A stretch of DNA of 64,000 nt from assembly GCF_040954645.1 (NCBI RefSeq), contig NC_092806.1, positions 112,513,231 through 112,577,230 on the forward strand. Reading direction: 5' to 3'. Below, one piece after another: positions 1-14,840 of the stretch (position 1 is its first letter; each line of letters begins with the position of its first letter). This stretch comes from Diabrotica undecimpunctata (taxonomy: Eukaryota > Arthropoda > Insecta > Coleoptera > Chrysomelidae). The notes under the pieces were generated by a model. The model saw only the letters and a list, made by a program, of their open reading frames with translations, did not search any database and was not told the DNA's origin. A program made the position numbers and the translations under genes.

Positions 1-34
<34 letters not shown>
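1..34. repeat. (AT)n microsatellite
   Basis: A pure dinucleotide AT run at the window edge, so its true left limit is unknown. Confidence 0.95.
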
Positions 35-1680
<1,646 letters not shown>

Positions 1681-2099
1681 CTACTACACTGATCACTAAC
1701 CAATGCATTACTGCATTAGTAATAGCTTTGTAAGCCAAAAGCGCTCAGATCGGAATTAAATTTTTTACACATTTTAAAAAAACTGTACTGTAAACTGTAA
1801 ACTCTTATCAGTTTATTATGAATATGGTTGCAGCTTTTTCCTAGTTTTTATTTGGTAAATAGTTGCTTGCCGTTCTTATCGTCGCATTCTTTTAGTTTTG
1901 CTAGGTACTCGATACGTGCGTCATCCAATTTCACTATTTTGTATGTGCCCTAGTATAGACATTCCATACGCTATTCGAAAAAAATCCATTTCTGCTGCGT
2001 CAACTATTTTCTTATTCATTTTCCTTTTTTATTTGTTTCTCATACCCAAACATTTTTGTCTGCATTTCTGTAATGCCACTATGGATTTATAAGATATAG
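1681..2099. other. No gene recognised
   Basis: AT-rich sequence with only short open frames (for example 1898-2092 plus) that show no known motif. Confidence 0.4.
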
Positions 2100-2890
2100 A
2101 TTTATATAGATTTACATAGATATACATTTTAAAGAAAATAGAGAACAATAGAGATCCCTGTTTATAGCCATGTGTAACCCAAAATAATTCTAAAAGAATT
2201 TTCCATCTTTACGACACTGGTTTCTCATAGATGTTGTGTAGGATTCTGATATACATGGTTCTTAGGTCTGTTTTCCTCAAAACTTTATTTAAAGGTTTTA
2301 AAGATATATGAAGACAAGAGGGATAGCAAGATTTCTAGTATTATGTTTCTCTCATACAGGATATTTCTAGAACTCGGCTGTAGAACTTTCCCACCGAGTT
2401 TGCTAGCTAATGCCTCTATAATTATCGCAGTCTTAATGTTTCCTTTTTTCTTCAGAAGGAACTGGCATATGGTAGATTATAATCTATAAGAATGTTTTGG
2501 CCTTCAATTGCATTTTTTTCATTTAAGCATTTATAAGCATTTATGTAAACCATATTTATTAAAAATGTTGCTATAAAAAAATATCAACTATAACTCCCCT
2601 TCATTATTAATATTAACTTCGTCGATTTTTCCCAAAAATTCGTTCCTGTTTTCTGTCAACAGTTGGGTGTATATTTTTGATAAAGTTCTAAACTCCTAGA
2701 TGTCTCTCTACAACTTCACATTCTTGTTCCCAGAGTTTTTTTTTTCGTTTTTGACACCATTCTTTTGGCATATCTGATAATGTCTTTAAGTCTGTTAAAG
2801 TTTTTCTATTCCTAAAAAAGTTATATACATATGCCATGTTATTTTGATTTGCTATTTCTTTTAACTCATCTGTGATCTGTGAATTGTGTA
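2100..2890 (-). pseudogene. Heavily degraded LINE reverse-transcriptase remnant
   Basis: Minus-strand translation in shifting frames gives a linker-like stretch around 2700-2600 (KKLWEQECEVVERHLGV) followed by segments resembling the part of a LINE reverse transcriptase before the catalytic motif (IRILHNIYEKP, then YKQGSLLFSIFF near 2150, where other LINEs have RQGCxLSPLLF). Many stops and frame changes show it is dead. The catalytic YADD box was not found. Clade is uncertain. Confidence 0.45.
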
Positions 2891-3087
2891 AATTTATTTT
2901 TTAAGCTGTCCATATTGTATTTTATCGTTTTAGATTTGGATTCGATGAATACGATAAAAAAAGTATAGAAAGTGACTAAGCGCATACTCAAACCATCTGT
3001 AGTGCAACAATTTATTGAAGAGGGTGATTAAGTCCTAAGGACTGATTTTAAAACTGCCAATTGGATATTTTTTTAGGAAAATTAATA

Positions 3088-3190
3088 TTGAAATATTTCA
3101 CAGATACCCTGCATGGCGTAAGACTCCCAATAGGTATTGTTGCTGACCCTCAGATCACGTCTGAATGGGTTCTAGATGGCAACTAATTAA
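3088..3190 (+). pseudogene. Short PIF/Harbinger nuclease fragment
   Basis: Translation gives LHGVRLPIGIVADPQ, closely paralleling the Harbinger-type fragment at 6230-6746 (LHGNVRLPLGVAADPQ). The DNA of the two is also clearly related over about 80 bp. Similarity fades after about 3185. It is a small relic of the same or a sister family. Confidence 0.45.
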
Positions 3191-3339
3191 AATGACATTT
3201 AAAATTACAGTTTTTGAATAAATGCATGAACAAAGCAGTCAATGTAACCTGTAGTATGTGTCTTAATGTAAGAAGATATGGTCAAAGTAGAACTAATGAC
3301 AATATTCAAGGATCATCGTGGTAGATATCGTTAATAGGC

Positions 3340-3640
3340 TGTTGATTCATTGGCTAGACTTCATCGTATTACTGTTTTGAGACGTCTATATTAGAATTGT
3401 GAGTTAAATTCAATTGAATTAAATTTGGCTCAAATGAAGGATTACATTGTTCGAGAGAACGTAATTGGCGATTTTCAGCGCCTATCACAAACAAGTATAG
3501 ATTACATACATCTCTCAAATTTGAAGGATGCTGTTGCCCATGTCTTGAAAATAGAAGAGACAATGAGGAAGTTGGATAGGATACTGGAGATTGTTATTAA
3601 TCCTGTAATAGTAATAGTCGGCGCCAACTAGTCAAAGACT
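3340..3640 (+). pseudogene. Transposase DDE C-terminal remnant (Tc1/IS630-like)
   Basis: In one frame the sequence reads AVDSLARLHRITVLRR, a stop, then CELNSIELNLAQMKDYI and, about 40 residues on, KIEETMRKLDRILEIV and INPVIVIVGAN. This matches the end of IS630/Tc1-type DDE transposases, where a PPYHxxLNPIExxWA-like block carries the last catalytic acidic residue (the E of SIEL here) and a helical tail follows. The frame from 3425 to 3631 is open for 68 codons. The preceding catalytic part of the enzyme was not found, so this is a fragment. Confidence 0.6.
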
Positions 3641-4053
3641 CAATGTATTCCTAGGATCGGGGGATCTGATAAATACTTAGCCTCATTGCCCTATGGCGCA
3701 ACTATATCTCAAGAAAAAATCTACTATCGTATAATACATTATCGTAGACGGCTAATGTCAAAGTTCCAGCCAAATCGGGCTAGTAGTTTTGTTTGACCGC
3801 GTGTGAAAGTGGTCGTGTCCGCGGATTTTAGAACATTGGAAAATAAGCAATATCGGTCGGTGATTTGATTCTTGTTTGTGATTAACAAATTTTAATTTGC
3901 TAAAACGTATCGTGAATATATCTGTTATTATGGCTGACTCACTGTAAAGGATCGCATATTACTCATTAAAATGTACGAAGAGCTATAAAAATGGTGTGAA
4001 CCGATATTATTTGATCTTCACCTAGTACAAATAATATATCATTTTATATTTAA
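3641..4053. other. No gene recognised
   Basis: Contains a slightly G+C-richer stretch (3660-3850) without a convincing frame. Nothing could be named. Confidence 0.4.
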
Positions 4054-5648
4054 GGCTATGAGAGCAAGAGTGGGCTAACCCCAAACATTGAATAATGGAT
4101 TTACATGAACCAAGAATATATGCGTTTTTTTGAAATTTTATAAAATTAAAAGATGATGCCAAAAGGTAGTCATTGTTTATAAATCATTAACTAATAACAA
4201 AAAACTCAAAGATCTTGCAGTATATTTAACAAAAATATTGCATCAGCGTGCCCTTAAAAATTTTAATAGGAATGTGGATTAGACCTAGAGTACAATACAA
4301 TTAAGTATCAATGTTGAAAATATGCTTTATTAAAAAACAAAGTAACAAAAATACTTAATTTTCATCGTTAATGAACTCTTGTGTAAAATCAATGATGTAT
4401 TGGAGGTATAAATGAAGGTAATTCCAAAATATCTTTTTTTTTGCTTCGGTTATTGGACGTCCTTAGGGATAAAGATAATCTAGCTGAAGTATTTCCCTGG
4501 ATGTCATCTTTTTGTTATCTATTGAGTAAAAGAGAACATCTACATTATTGCTGTATTTGTAGTAAATTGTAAATGGATTTGTTTTCTTGTATTGCAAACC
4601 ACTGATTCTGTAACTATTGTACTTTTGATTTTTGTGTATCAAGTTTGCGATTTGTTATCAACTTCTTAGTAGAATAAAAATCGTTTTCTGTCATCTTAAT
4701 TACCGTAAAATATGCTTTATTTCGTGCATGTGCTATTACCTTTATCCAGTTGTCAGGTACGAAGATATCTTTAAAAATTTTTTTTTGCTTACTTATTACT
4801 CCGAAATCTTGGTCACAGGCAAGGTAAGAATGTCCTCTGACTAAAAACTTATGATCAATATTTTCCATAACAATATCAGGATGTAACAAAATAAAATCGC
4901 AAAGGACAGCCATTTTAATGTTATGGTTCTGCCCTCCGCATTGATCGGAATATAGTATTACATTTTTTGTTGTAACAACATTTTTAAAATAATGCAGTAA
5001 ACAGGATCCTATTTTTTGAGGTCCTCGTGATGCTTGTGTCTCGTTCTAAACATACATATGAGCATTATTAGTAGCCAAATTATGGACTCCTAAGCCGTAA
5101 GTCCACAACTGGCGTTTATAGTAAGAAATTCCAGTGCTGATAACTGATGTGGGCAACTTTCGCATCAAGTCAAATACAATCACTGTAATTTCTTCAGGAA
5201 TTTGTTTTGCATACTCTGCATCTTGTTTCATACCACATCTAGCACGGTCTGCTTTTCGTTGGTGAATCTCTAGTGTTACTTTAAATTCAAGTTATACAAA
5301 TCACATTTTTTGCACGAATCCGTAATTGGTGCATGGAATCCAATATTAAATTGGGTATTAAATATTACTAATGGAGGATGGTTAGCCCACTCTTGCATTC
5401 TTTTACGTATTTATGTATTGAACAATTTTGGTCTGTTCCACAACTTCGTGGGTTAGCCCATTCGTGTTTTTAAATATATTTTATTTTCTATAATGCAAAA
5501 TTACCTTACTGGCGAGATTTATATTATAATATACGACAATGTTGGTTAGACCGGTTTTGCTTTAAAACTTTAGGTCCTTAGAAGTGATTGCAATATATAA
5601 CTCAATTATCAACAAAATGTTGGTTAACCCACTCTTGCTCTCATAGCC
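4054..5648 (-). mobile_element. TIR-bounded element carrying a DUF7869-like gene
   Basis: Inverted copies of GGCTATGAGAGCAAGAGTGGG lie at 4054-4074 and 5628-5648. The match continues inward for a further 10-20 bp with a few differences. Between them lies the minus-strand gene at 4355-5345. The right subterminal region repeats a TIR-like motif at 5380-5396, 5451-5463 and 5543-5552, as transposase-binding arrays often do. No clear TSD was found at the outer ends. This makes a roughly 1.6-kb DNA-transposon-like unit of unassigned superfamily. Confidence 0.6.
4355..5345 (-). pseudogene. DUF7869-like protein, possible transposase, one or more stops
   Basis: From about 5345 downward: a CKKCDLYN block (5300s); VFDLMRKLPTSVISTG and YYKRQLWTYGLGVHN (5100-5190); MYV, an in-frame TAG where relatives have tryptophan, then NETQASRGPQKIGSCL (5000-5050); VILYSDQCGGQNHN (4924-4965); FLVRGHSYLACDQDFGVI (4800s); and a C-terminal AKKKIFWNYLHLY block, ending at a stop at 4355-4357. 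The order of motifs is that of the insect DUF7869 family. The conserved acidic residues in FDL and YSDQC could be parts of an RNase H-like catalytic site, which is an inference. The gene is nearly intact and sits alone between inverted repeats. Confidence 0.6.
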
Positions 5649-6229
5649 TCATTTATGAGTCACCCTCCCCAATTTCTTGTTAGAGTATAGCAAAAATTTT
5701 GGTGCAACAACTGTTATAGAATTAACTTATATCAATGAAAAACGACCAAAAGTAATGTTGGGTTCATTATGATTTTACTTGTAATCTGATTAGTTGTATG
5801 TCAAATAGTTTTTATAACTTATTTGTTGCAATCTTTGCCATTTTTATCAGTTTCTTTTTTTGGATCTAAGCTATTAAAATGAAGGGATACCTGGAACGGT
5901 AAAATGTCAATACTACGCCAAAGGCTGGGGTTCAATAGCTAGCGCCAGCAAAATCATCAAGATATTTTTAAAAATCCACAAGGAAATTGAAATTCCTGTA
6001 GTTGACTGTATACCACCAATCACAAAAGTTTACTTAAAACCCTTTATAAAACGTCTATAATTTAAAATCCCTTTCGGACTACATCACAGAATGTTTTCGG
6101 GCTAAAAATTCATCATCAGTGTTTTGTTACTAGGTGTAAATGAGTAAAGCCACTAAATACCTCGGTAAAAATCCCGTTAGATGGTACAACATTTATTATG
6201 TCTTACATTTTATTTAAAAATATATTGTA
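5649..6229. other. No gene recognised
   Basis: AT-rich flank between the TIR element and the Harbinger fragment. Segment 5880-6130 looks like dispersed-repeat sequence (mixed composition, no frame), but no partner was found in the window. Confidence 0.35.
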
Positions 6230-6746
6230 ATGTTTAAGTATTTTTCAGAAAACCTGCATGGAAACGTAAGACTTCCACTAGGGGTTGCTGCTGATCCTCA
6301 GACATCATTTGCATTAAAGACACACTTCCTAAAACTACTCAACAAAAATCAATTGAACTATGAACGTATGGTATTTAACTACCGCTTATCAAGAGCAAGA
6401 TGTAGTGTTGAAAACACGTTTGAGATATTGGCCAATAGATTTAAAATCTTTCATACTTCTATATATTTGAGAAACATGGAAAATATTGATACTGTTGGCT
6501 TATTGCTACTTGCAAAATTTTTTAAGATATAAGACAAGCGATACTTATATTCCAAGTGCATTGAACAGTTCAGATAGAGACCCAGTTCTGGAGCTGCGAG
6601 GCATAGTAGATCTTCAAGTGACTGCAAATCGGAACGATGCTAGTTAATTAGCAAAAAATGTGAGAAATCAGTACATACTATATTTACTAAACGAAGGAAA
6701 AGTCTACTGGCAAGATGAAGTAGTTTACACAACATATAAGGTATAA
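6230..6746 (+). pseudogene. PIF/Harbinger nuclease, C-terminal part
   Basis: The 6230-6532 frame reads ENLHGNVRLPLGVAADPQ and then MVFNYRLSRARCSVENTFEI followed by LANRFKIFHTSI. This is the end of the DDE_Tnp_4 (Harbinger) nuclease domain, with the conserved NYRLSRAR-VEN-FGILA pattern including the catalytic Glu of VEN. A second frame, shifted after 6532, continues as NVRNQYILYLLNEGKVYWQDE to a stop near 6746, as in the family's C-terminal tail. The N-terminal half with the first two acidic residues is absent. It is a truncated, frameshifted relic. Confidence 0.7.
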
Positions 6747-6914
6747 TTTTCTGTACCTTTTGTTGAATTTTTGTACAATATTTAAATTTAAAAAAGAGTA
6801 AAAAAATACGCTATGAATGAATGAAGTATTTACTTACTGTATTCTCTGGGTCATTATTATTCTCATCCGTTGTGTTGTTCATAGCATTTCTACCACCACG
6901 AACATCTTCGTATC

Positions 6915-7580
6915 ATTCTTCTTCTTGTATTGCCTATCCGTTTCGGATGTTGGCGACCATCATGGCAATGTGTATTTTGCAAACTGCAGCTCTAAAAAGA
7001 TTTGTGGTTGTTGTGTTGATCCACGTATGTAGATTTCTAGAAATTCTTCGCCTTCCTGGTCCGCGTTTTCTTTCTACTTTTCCTTAAAGAATTAATTGCA
7101 ACAGCCCATACTTTTCTCTGTTCCTCATGATGTAACCGAGGTATTCAATTTTGGCTGTTTTTATTGTGGTTAACAACTCTTTTCCTTTTTGCATTCTTAA
7201 TAAAACGTCCTGGTTAGTAACGTGGTCGGTATAGTATATCTTCAGAATTCTACAATAAAGCCACATTTCGAAAGCCTCAATTTTCTTACAGGTAGCGTCT
7301 GTTAGAGTCCACGACTCAACTCCGTACAACAGTATAGGAAAGATATAACATCGTAGTAACCTAATTTTTATGGGTACTGATAAATCGTCCCATTTAAATA
7401 GCTTAGCAATTTTTTGAAATGCAGATCTTGCTTTCTCTATCTTACATTTTATTTCTAGGGAATAGTCCCAATTTTCATTGACGTTCGTACCGAGGTAGGT
7501 GTATGTTTTTACTCTTTCTATTGGCTGACCATTCACAATGATTCTTTCACATTGCTGTTCCTTCTTAGAGATGATCATAT
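6915..7580 (-). mobile_element. 5'-truncated LINE with AAG tail
   Basis: The minus frame 7578-7084 gives the post-RT connection region: YTYLGTNVNENWDYSLEIK, LLRCYIFPILLYGVESWTL, FEMWLYCRILKI, then KIEYLGYIMRNREKYGLLQL. After a stop, the terminal GRRRIS...AMMVANIRNG ends at about 6933. A short (AAG)n tail follows (6917-6926). The catalytic reverse-transcriptase part is missing, as expected for 5' truncation during target-primed insertion. It interrupts the interval between a Harbinger nuclease and a MADF domain. Confidence 0.8.
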
Positions 7581-7584
7581 ATCA

Positions 7585-7880
7585 TCATACATCATCATCA
7601 ACAATAAGGAACGTGTATCATTAAGAAACATAAACAAATCGTAGTACCACAAAGATGGTTCATATATGTCACCAGTTCCGTCCCCGCTGTTAGTAGTCTC
7701 ATTAACCTTTTTTCGTTCTTTATTATAAGCAAATCGTAAATTGTTTATTTTGGCTTTTAATATTTTTATAGTTGCACCGTAATATTTTTCTTTCAATTTT
7801 GCAACCAAAACATTATAAGCAGCATACTTTTTGTTTATATTCTGGTATTGTGGATTTTTTTTGTTCCAAAGACATTAGTG
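7585..7880 (-). pseudogene. MADF (Myb/SANT-like) domain fragment
   Basis: Minus-strand translation gives KYAAYNVLVAKLKEKY, LKAKINNLRFAYNKERKKV and then YEPSLWYYDLFMFLNDTR. This is the classical MADF layout: a helix, a LR-x-Y-x-E-x-x-K helix, and a terminal SLWYYDxxxFL segment that binds DNA. The frame is open but has no plausible full-length gene around it. PIF/Harbinger elements often encode a Myb/SANT-like partner protein, and the nuclease fragment lies 0.8 kb away, so it may be the second ORF of a broken Harbinger. It could also be a host MADF pseudogene. Confidence 0.55.
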
Positions 7881-10350
<2,470 letters not shown>

Positions 10351-11331
10351 GTATTAGCCCGATGAAATATACAAATCTTTAAAATGACAAAATTTGTTAA
10401 AAAATAGACAACTTTTAAGAATTTTTCAGGTTGTTTATTTTGATTTTACTAATTAGAATAAGTCCCCCTTCTAAAGATCGTTATCTTCTTTTTATGTTCA
10501 AAATAATCTAACTGTAACGGTAACATTTAAATCGATTTAATGATGCACATCTGCCAATACAAAAAGCAGTCGCCATTTTATGAAATATTTTCCACAATGG
10601 CATCGGAGTTAATAAAAATACCTCGGTCGGCTCACCGCACTGGTTTCGAACATTCAAACATTTTATTAATGACAATGCAAATGCCTTTGACTCATCTTCC
10701 CCCTAAAACCCCTGCACCAAAGAAGATAGACGCTTAAGCGTCTATATTCTTTGCCTGCACATTGGGGTTGGTAGCTGTCTCACCTGCCCCAGGGTACGTT
10801 TTTCAATCAGTTAAAATAGGGCGGGATCGGGATTCTTGTGTAATATCGCATCGTTCGTACTATACGTATAAATAGACACAGACGTTAAGTACACAAAATT
10901 AAAAAGTTGTTTAATGTAGACTGATGCTCGATGAATTGCTTTTTGTTTCTTTTACTCGAAGCAATAATACTGCATAATCTTCAATAAGAAACATTGTATT
11001 TGCCAGAGTAGAGCGGTGGGAAGAAGACAAAGAGGAATGTATACACGAAACTCATTTTACATTTATACAAAAACCAAAACAAAACATTACTTTCTTTTAA
11101 TTACTTGTTATTCAGTTAAAAGGCTGGTGAATATTAGTTAATTCAAAAATAGAAGGTAAAATTAGATAGGTAAAAATGCTATAATTACTAGAGGCAGGAT
11201 TTTCAGTCACTGTGCTTTTTATAATATGCGTTTTTTATTATATGTTTTATGCGTATTTTAGTTTTTAAGCTTATTTATAGCTTTTTTTATCCTTTTCAAT
11301 AAAAATTTTACCTTATTAGGTTGAATTCTCG
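10351..11331. other. No gene recognised; one palindrome
   Basis: Intergenic-looking DNA. A G+C-richer patch at 10610-10800 contains the 36-bp palindrome listed separately. No open frame could be named. Confidence 0.4.
10718..10753. repeat. 36-bp near-perfect palindrome
   Basis: Core ATAGACGCTTAAGCGTCTAT is a perfect palindrome. It extends outward to CAAAGAA/TTCTTTG with one mismatched pair. It is flanked by a direct repeat of CCTGCAC (10711-10717, 10754-10760). It could form a strong hairpin; a link to a Helitron-type 3' hairpin is possible but no Helitron end was seen. Confidence 0.7.
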
Positions 11332-11698
11332 AATAAATGAATTTTAATCCAATAAAAGACAGATATCGAGCACAGTTTTTATTAAATCTTGCCAAAATAC
11401 TTTCGCTTCTAAAGCATCTTCAGGGGCATTTCGTCAAAATTAGGCTTTCCAAGAGAGAATCCTCTCTCCTGATGCCACCCAATATGTAGCTTCCTCGAAT
11501 TTTATAATAATTTTTAAAATGTTTGTACTTTGTGTCGTGTTGTGTTAATTTATCAGTTAATCTTAATGTCATTCATCATATATTGTTGGATAATTTTGAC
11601 AAAATGCTCCTGAAGATGCTCTAGGAAGCGAAAGTACTTGGGCAAGATTTAATAAAAACTGTGCTCGATATCTGCCTATTATTTGATTAAAATTTATT
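11332..11698. mobile_element. Foldback/MITE-like inverted repeat element
   Basis: The left arm (11332-11442) and right arm (11591-11698) are inverted copies of each other, with about 90% matching by eye. They share GCAGATATCGAGCACAG-like and TTTTTATTAAATCTTGCC blocks. A roughly 150-bp non-repeated spacer without a gene separates them. Long arms and the absence of coding capacity fit a non-autonomous foldback transposon. Confidence 0.8.
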
Positions 11699-11711
11699 TT
11701 ATGTTTATCAT

Positions 11712-13945
11712 TATCATTCTGGCTTTATAACACTCCGTGGGTCCTAGCCTCCTCAAGAATTTCTCTCCAGTCGTCCCTATCTATCGCCTTTCTCCGCCAA
11801 GCACGTATTTCCATATTGCCCATGTCTTCATCGATGTTATCAAGGAATCTTTGTTCTGGGCCTTCCTCTTCTTCTCTGACCAATGGGTCTACAAGGAGCG
11901 TTTTTCTAGGTGGGTCGTTTTGTTCCATCCGCATTACACGCCGTATCCACCTCAGATGTCGTATCTTAATATGTTTTACGATATTAGGTTCCTGGTGTAT
12001 ATTCTATAAAGTTCAAAGTTGTATCGTCTTCTCCACACTCCATTGTCATTCGCTGCTCCATTAGATTCGCCTTAGTACTTTTCTTTCGAAACATCCTAAC
12101 GTGTTTCCATTATTTTTTGTTAGAGTCCAGGTCTCTGAACCATATATTAGGACTGGGCGTATTATTGTTTTGCAGAGTTTTATTTTTGTATTTCTTGTTA
12201 GAATTGTGGATTTAAGGAGGAGATTGAGCTTAAAACAGCATCTGTTGGTCGTGCAAATTCTGCGGTTTAACTCTGCGGTAGTATTATTTTCAGTGTTAAG
12301 GAGAATTTCCAGGTATACAAAACTGTTCACTGCTACGATGACGTCGTTTTCTATAGCAAGTGATCGTAGGATTTGTGGTTGCGTGCTTATTTTCATATAC
12401 TTCGTTTTGTTGATGTTTATTATTAAACTCATATTTGTAGCTGGTTGTTTTAATGCTACATATGCCTCTCATACAGCGTTTTCCGTTCTCCCAACAATAT
12501 TGATATCATCAGCATAGGCCAGAATTTGCACTGATTTATTATATGTTGAAAAAGTGGTTGTGATTTGTGACATACGTATTACTTTTCCAGAGCCAGATCG
12601 AACAGTATACAGGAGAGAGAGTCTCCCTAGCGCAGCCCTTTACTTGGTTTAAAAGGTTTAGACAGTTCCCCCTGAATTCGTACTCTACATTTAACTTTTT
12701 CAAGAGTTAGTTTTGCTAAATTTACCAACTAATTTGGTGTTCCTAGCTCTTTCATTGCTTTGAACATTTCTCTTCTATTCACAGGGTCGTAGGCTGCTTT
12801 GTAGTCTATAAATATGTAGTGAGTATCAATGCCATATTCCGGCGTTTTTTCCAAAGTTTGTTTCAGGATTGCAATTTGATGAATTATCGATTTACCTCCT
12901 CTGAAACCAGCCTCTTATTTTTCTACTATCCGTTCTGCATATGGTGCCATACGGTGACATAGTACTGTGGAAAATATTTTATACGCTGCATTTAGAAGCG
13001 TAATTCATCTGTGGTTAAAGCATTCCAAGATATCTTCTTTTTTGTCTATGGTGCAAAGTATTCCAATATTCCAATCATTGGAAAAGGATTTCTGTGTCCA
13101 CATTTTTTTATAAGCTGCTGTAATGCCCTGATAGTATCATGGCCACCTTCTTTATATAGTTCAGCTGGTAGATTATCTATTCCAGGTGATTTGTTTCTGG
13201 CTAGTATTTTAACTGTATCTTTAACTTATAAGAGTCGTTGGTGGTTCCTCTTTCCTCGCGTCTATTTCCCTTACCTTATCTCTTTCGTCTTCCAGGTTTT
13301 CTTCTTCTTCCTCCATATTAAGTGACTGGTTAAGGTATTCCACTTATCTGTTCAATACATATTTCCTTGTTGTTAATAGGTCGCCATTCTAAATTCTGCA
13401 TTGTCTTTTATTTGCCTTGAATTCTTTTCTGTTGATGTTAACTTTCTTATAGAATGCTCTGAATTCTTTCTCTCTGTTGAGGTTTTCTATATATTTAAGT
13501 TCCTCATTTAGCTGGTTTTATTTTTTTTCCTTCTGCGTTTTCTCTTTTCTTCTCTTCTCTTTGTCTGGTAATTATCTACAGTTGCTCTAGTTTGTCGGGT
13601 AAACATCTTTCTGTAGGCTTCATTTTTTTCTTTTGTTACATTCTCGCATTCATCGTCAAACCAATGATTTTTACAGGCACAAATGTCTGTTCCTATTACC
13701 TCTTTCGCTGCTGCTTCAATGTCTTCCTTTAAACTGGTCCTGTAGGAGTCTACATTTGTCTGGCCTTCTTCATTTACATTTTGATTCCTTAGCATGTTGG
13801 TGATGTTTTCCGGGTACCGTTTTCCACATTCCATTTTTTTGTATTCATTTTATTTTTTCTTAATGGTGTTTGAAATTCTAGCACTTAATGTTGATATCAC
13901 TAGATGATGATCTGAGTCTATGTTTGCGCAATCTATTAGTTATAA
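11712..13945 (-). mobile_element. LINE, endonuclease end to C terminus, broken frames
   Basis: Reading down from 13945: an endonuclease-terminal DSDHHLVISTLSARI (about 13900), a Lys/Arg-rich linker open for 108 codons (13508-13834), PGIDNLPAELYKEGGHDTI (13190-13130), CSNYRGITLLNAAYKI-type RT start (about 13000), GFRGGKSIIHQ, DTHYIFIDYKAAYDPV (12810), GDSLSP (12640), AYADDINI (12500), NSFVYLEILL, RPVLIYGSETWTLT (12130), and a C-terminal RDDWREILEEARTHGVL with stop near 11725. The catalytic YADD is intact, but several stops and shifts break the frame. The 3' tail is an imperfect GAT/AAT repeat. It is 5'-truncated just inside the endonuclease. Confidence 0.85.
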
Positions 13946-14490
13946 ACTTTCTAATAATAAGCGCTTTTGGGGATCGAAATATAAATTTTACTATTGTCAT
14001 AACTATCGTACGGGTAGTAGCTGTAGATGTATAGTATCTGTAGTACCTGTGCTAGCTAAATTAGCTGTTTTATCTATTTATCTATTTATTTTAATTTTAG
14101 TAGCTTTAGTGGATCCAGTATTTATTACAGCCGTAGTCTCTCAATGTCCAAAAATTGTAAATCTTATAATTCTTTTATATATTTATTGTAGATTGTAGAT
14201 TTTAAAGACGTTTTTTCGCCTCGTACAGCTTTGCACACTGCGACCTGAACGATTTGTTATATATATTATTTTGCGCTGCTGTTGGGCCCCTTTTTGTACG
14301 AGACATTGTTTCAACAAATATTTGAAACTTTTGAAGTTATATTTCTATACGCGCGCTCCACGTTGGAAATTTGTATGGGAGTGAATCTGTGAAATCATTA
14401 CATACGTAAGATAATGAGTAAGAGAGAGACAGAAGATATATTTTCTCTCTCTTCCTCTCTCGAATATAAAAATGTTCCTTTTGTATATAT
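13946..14490. other. No gene recognised
   Basis: Segment 14290-14470 is purine/pyrimidine-patterned (GAGAGA and CTCTCT runs) and has higher G+C. It is otherwise unassigned. Confidence 0.35.
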
Positions 14491-14492
14491 AT

Positions 14493-14536
<44 letters not shown>

Positions 14537-14560
14537 GTATAATAATATATATATAATAAA
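14491..14560. repeat. Imperfect (AT)n tract
   Basis: A TA-rich tract with a pure core at about 14501-14535 and broken repeats on both sides. Confidence 0.85.
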
Positions 14561-14711
14561 ATATTTATTAATATTATTATTTATGTGATATGTTTTGTAT
14601 TATTTATTAAATGTTCATAATTATATTAGTCTTTTGTATTTTGTATTTTATAATCTCAATAAATCACTGTATGGCCCAGAACTGTCAATTTTGAAATACG
14701 TTTGTGTTATG

Positions 14712-14783
14712 TCCTTGGTAGTATAGTAGTCAGTATCCCCGCCTGTCATGCGGGAGACCGGGGTTCGATTCCCAGTCGGGGAG
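14712..14783 (+). tRNA. tRNA-Asp (anticodon GTC)
   Basis: A full cloverleaf can be drawn. The acceptor arm is TCCTTGG with TCGGGGA and discriminator G. The D arm is followed by anticodon stem CCCGC/GCGGG around loop CTGTCAT, with anticodon GTC. The TPsiC loop TTCGATT carries the B-box GGTTCGATTCC. There is no intron. A TTTTTT run at 14787-14792 is a normal RNA polymerase III terminator. One oddity is a G-A mismatch in the TPsiC stem (CGGGG against CCCAG), plus two G-T pairs in the acceptor stem, so it may be slightly weakened. It is the only clear host gene in the window. Confidence 0.93.
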
Positions 14784-14786
14784 GAC

Positions 14787-14792
14787 TTTTTT
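14787..14792 (+). terminator. RNA polymerase III T-run terminator of tRNA-Asp
   Basis: Six consecutive T residues start 4 bp after the tRNA 3' end, the usual distance and form. Confidence 0.85.
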
Positions 14793-14840
14793 ATTAATAT
14801 TATTACATGGTAAATTAAACATATGCGTAAGTAGAAAATT

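Noticed and set aside
4040..5660. Target-site duplication for the DUF7869-like element
   Set aside because: No convincing direct repeat was found next to the TIR ends; the TIR limits may be misplaced by a few bases.
6817..7087. Overlapping plus frames at the LINE 3' end
   Set aside because: Antisense of the LINE 6915-7580.
13920..14198. 92-codon plus frame
   Set aside because: Its start overlaps the antisense LINE end and the rest is a hydrophobic AT-rich frame with no motif.
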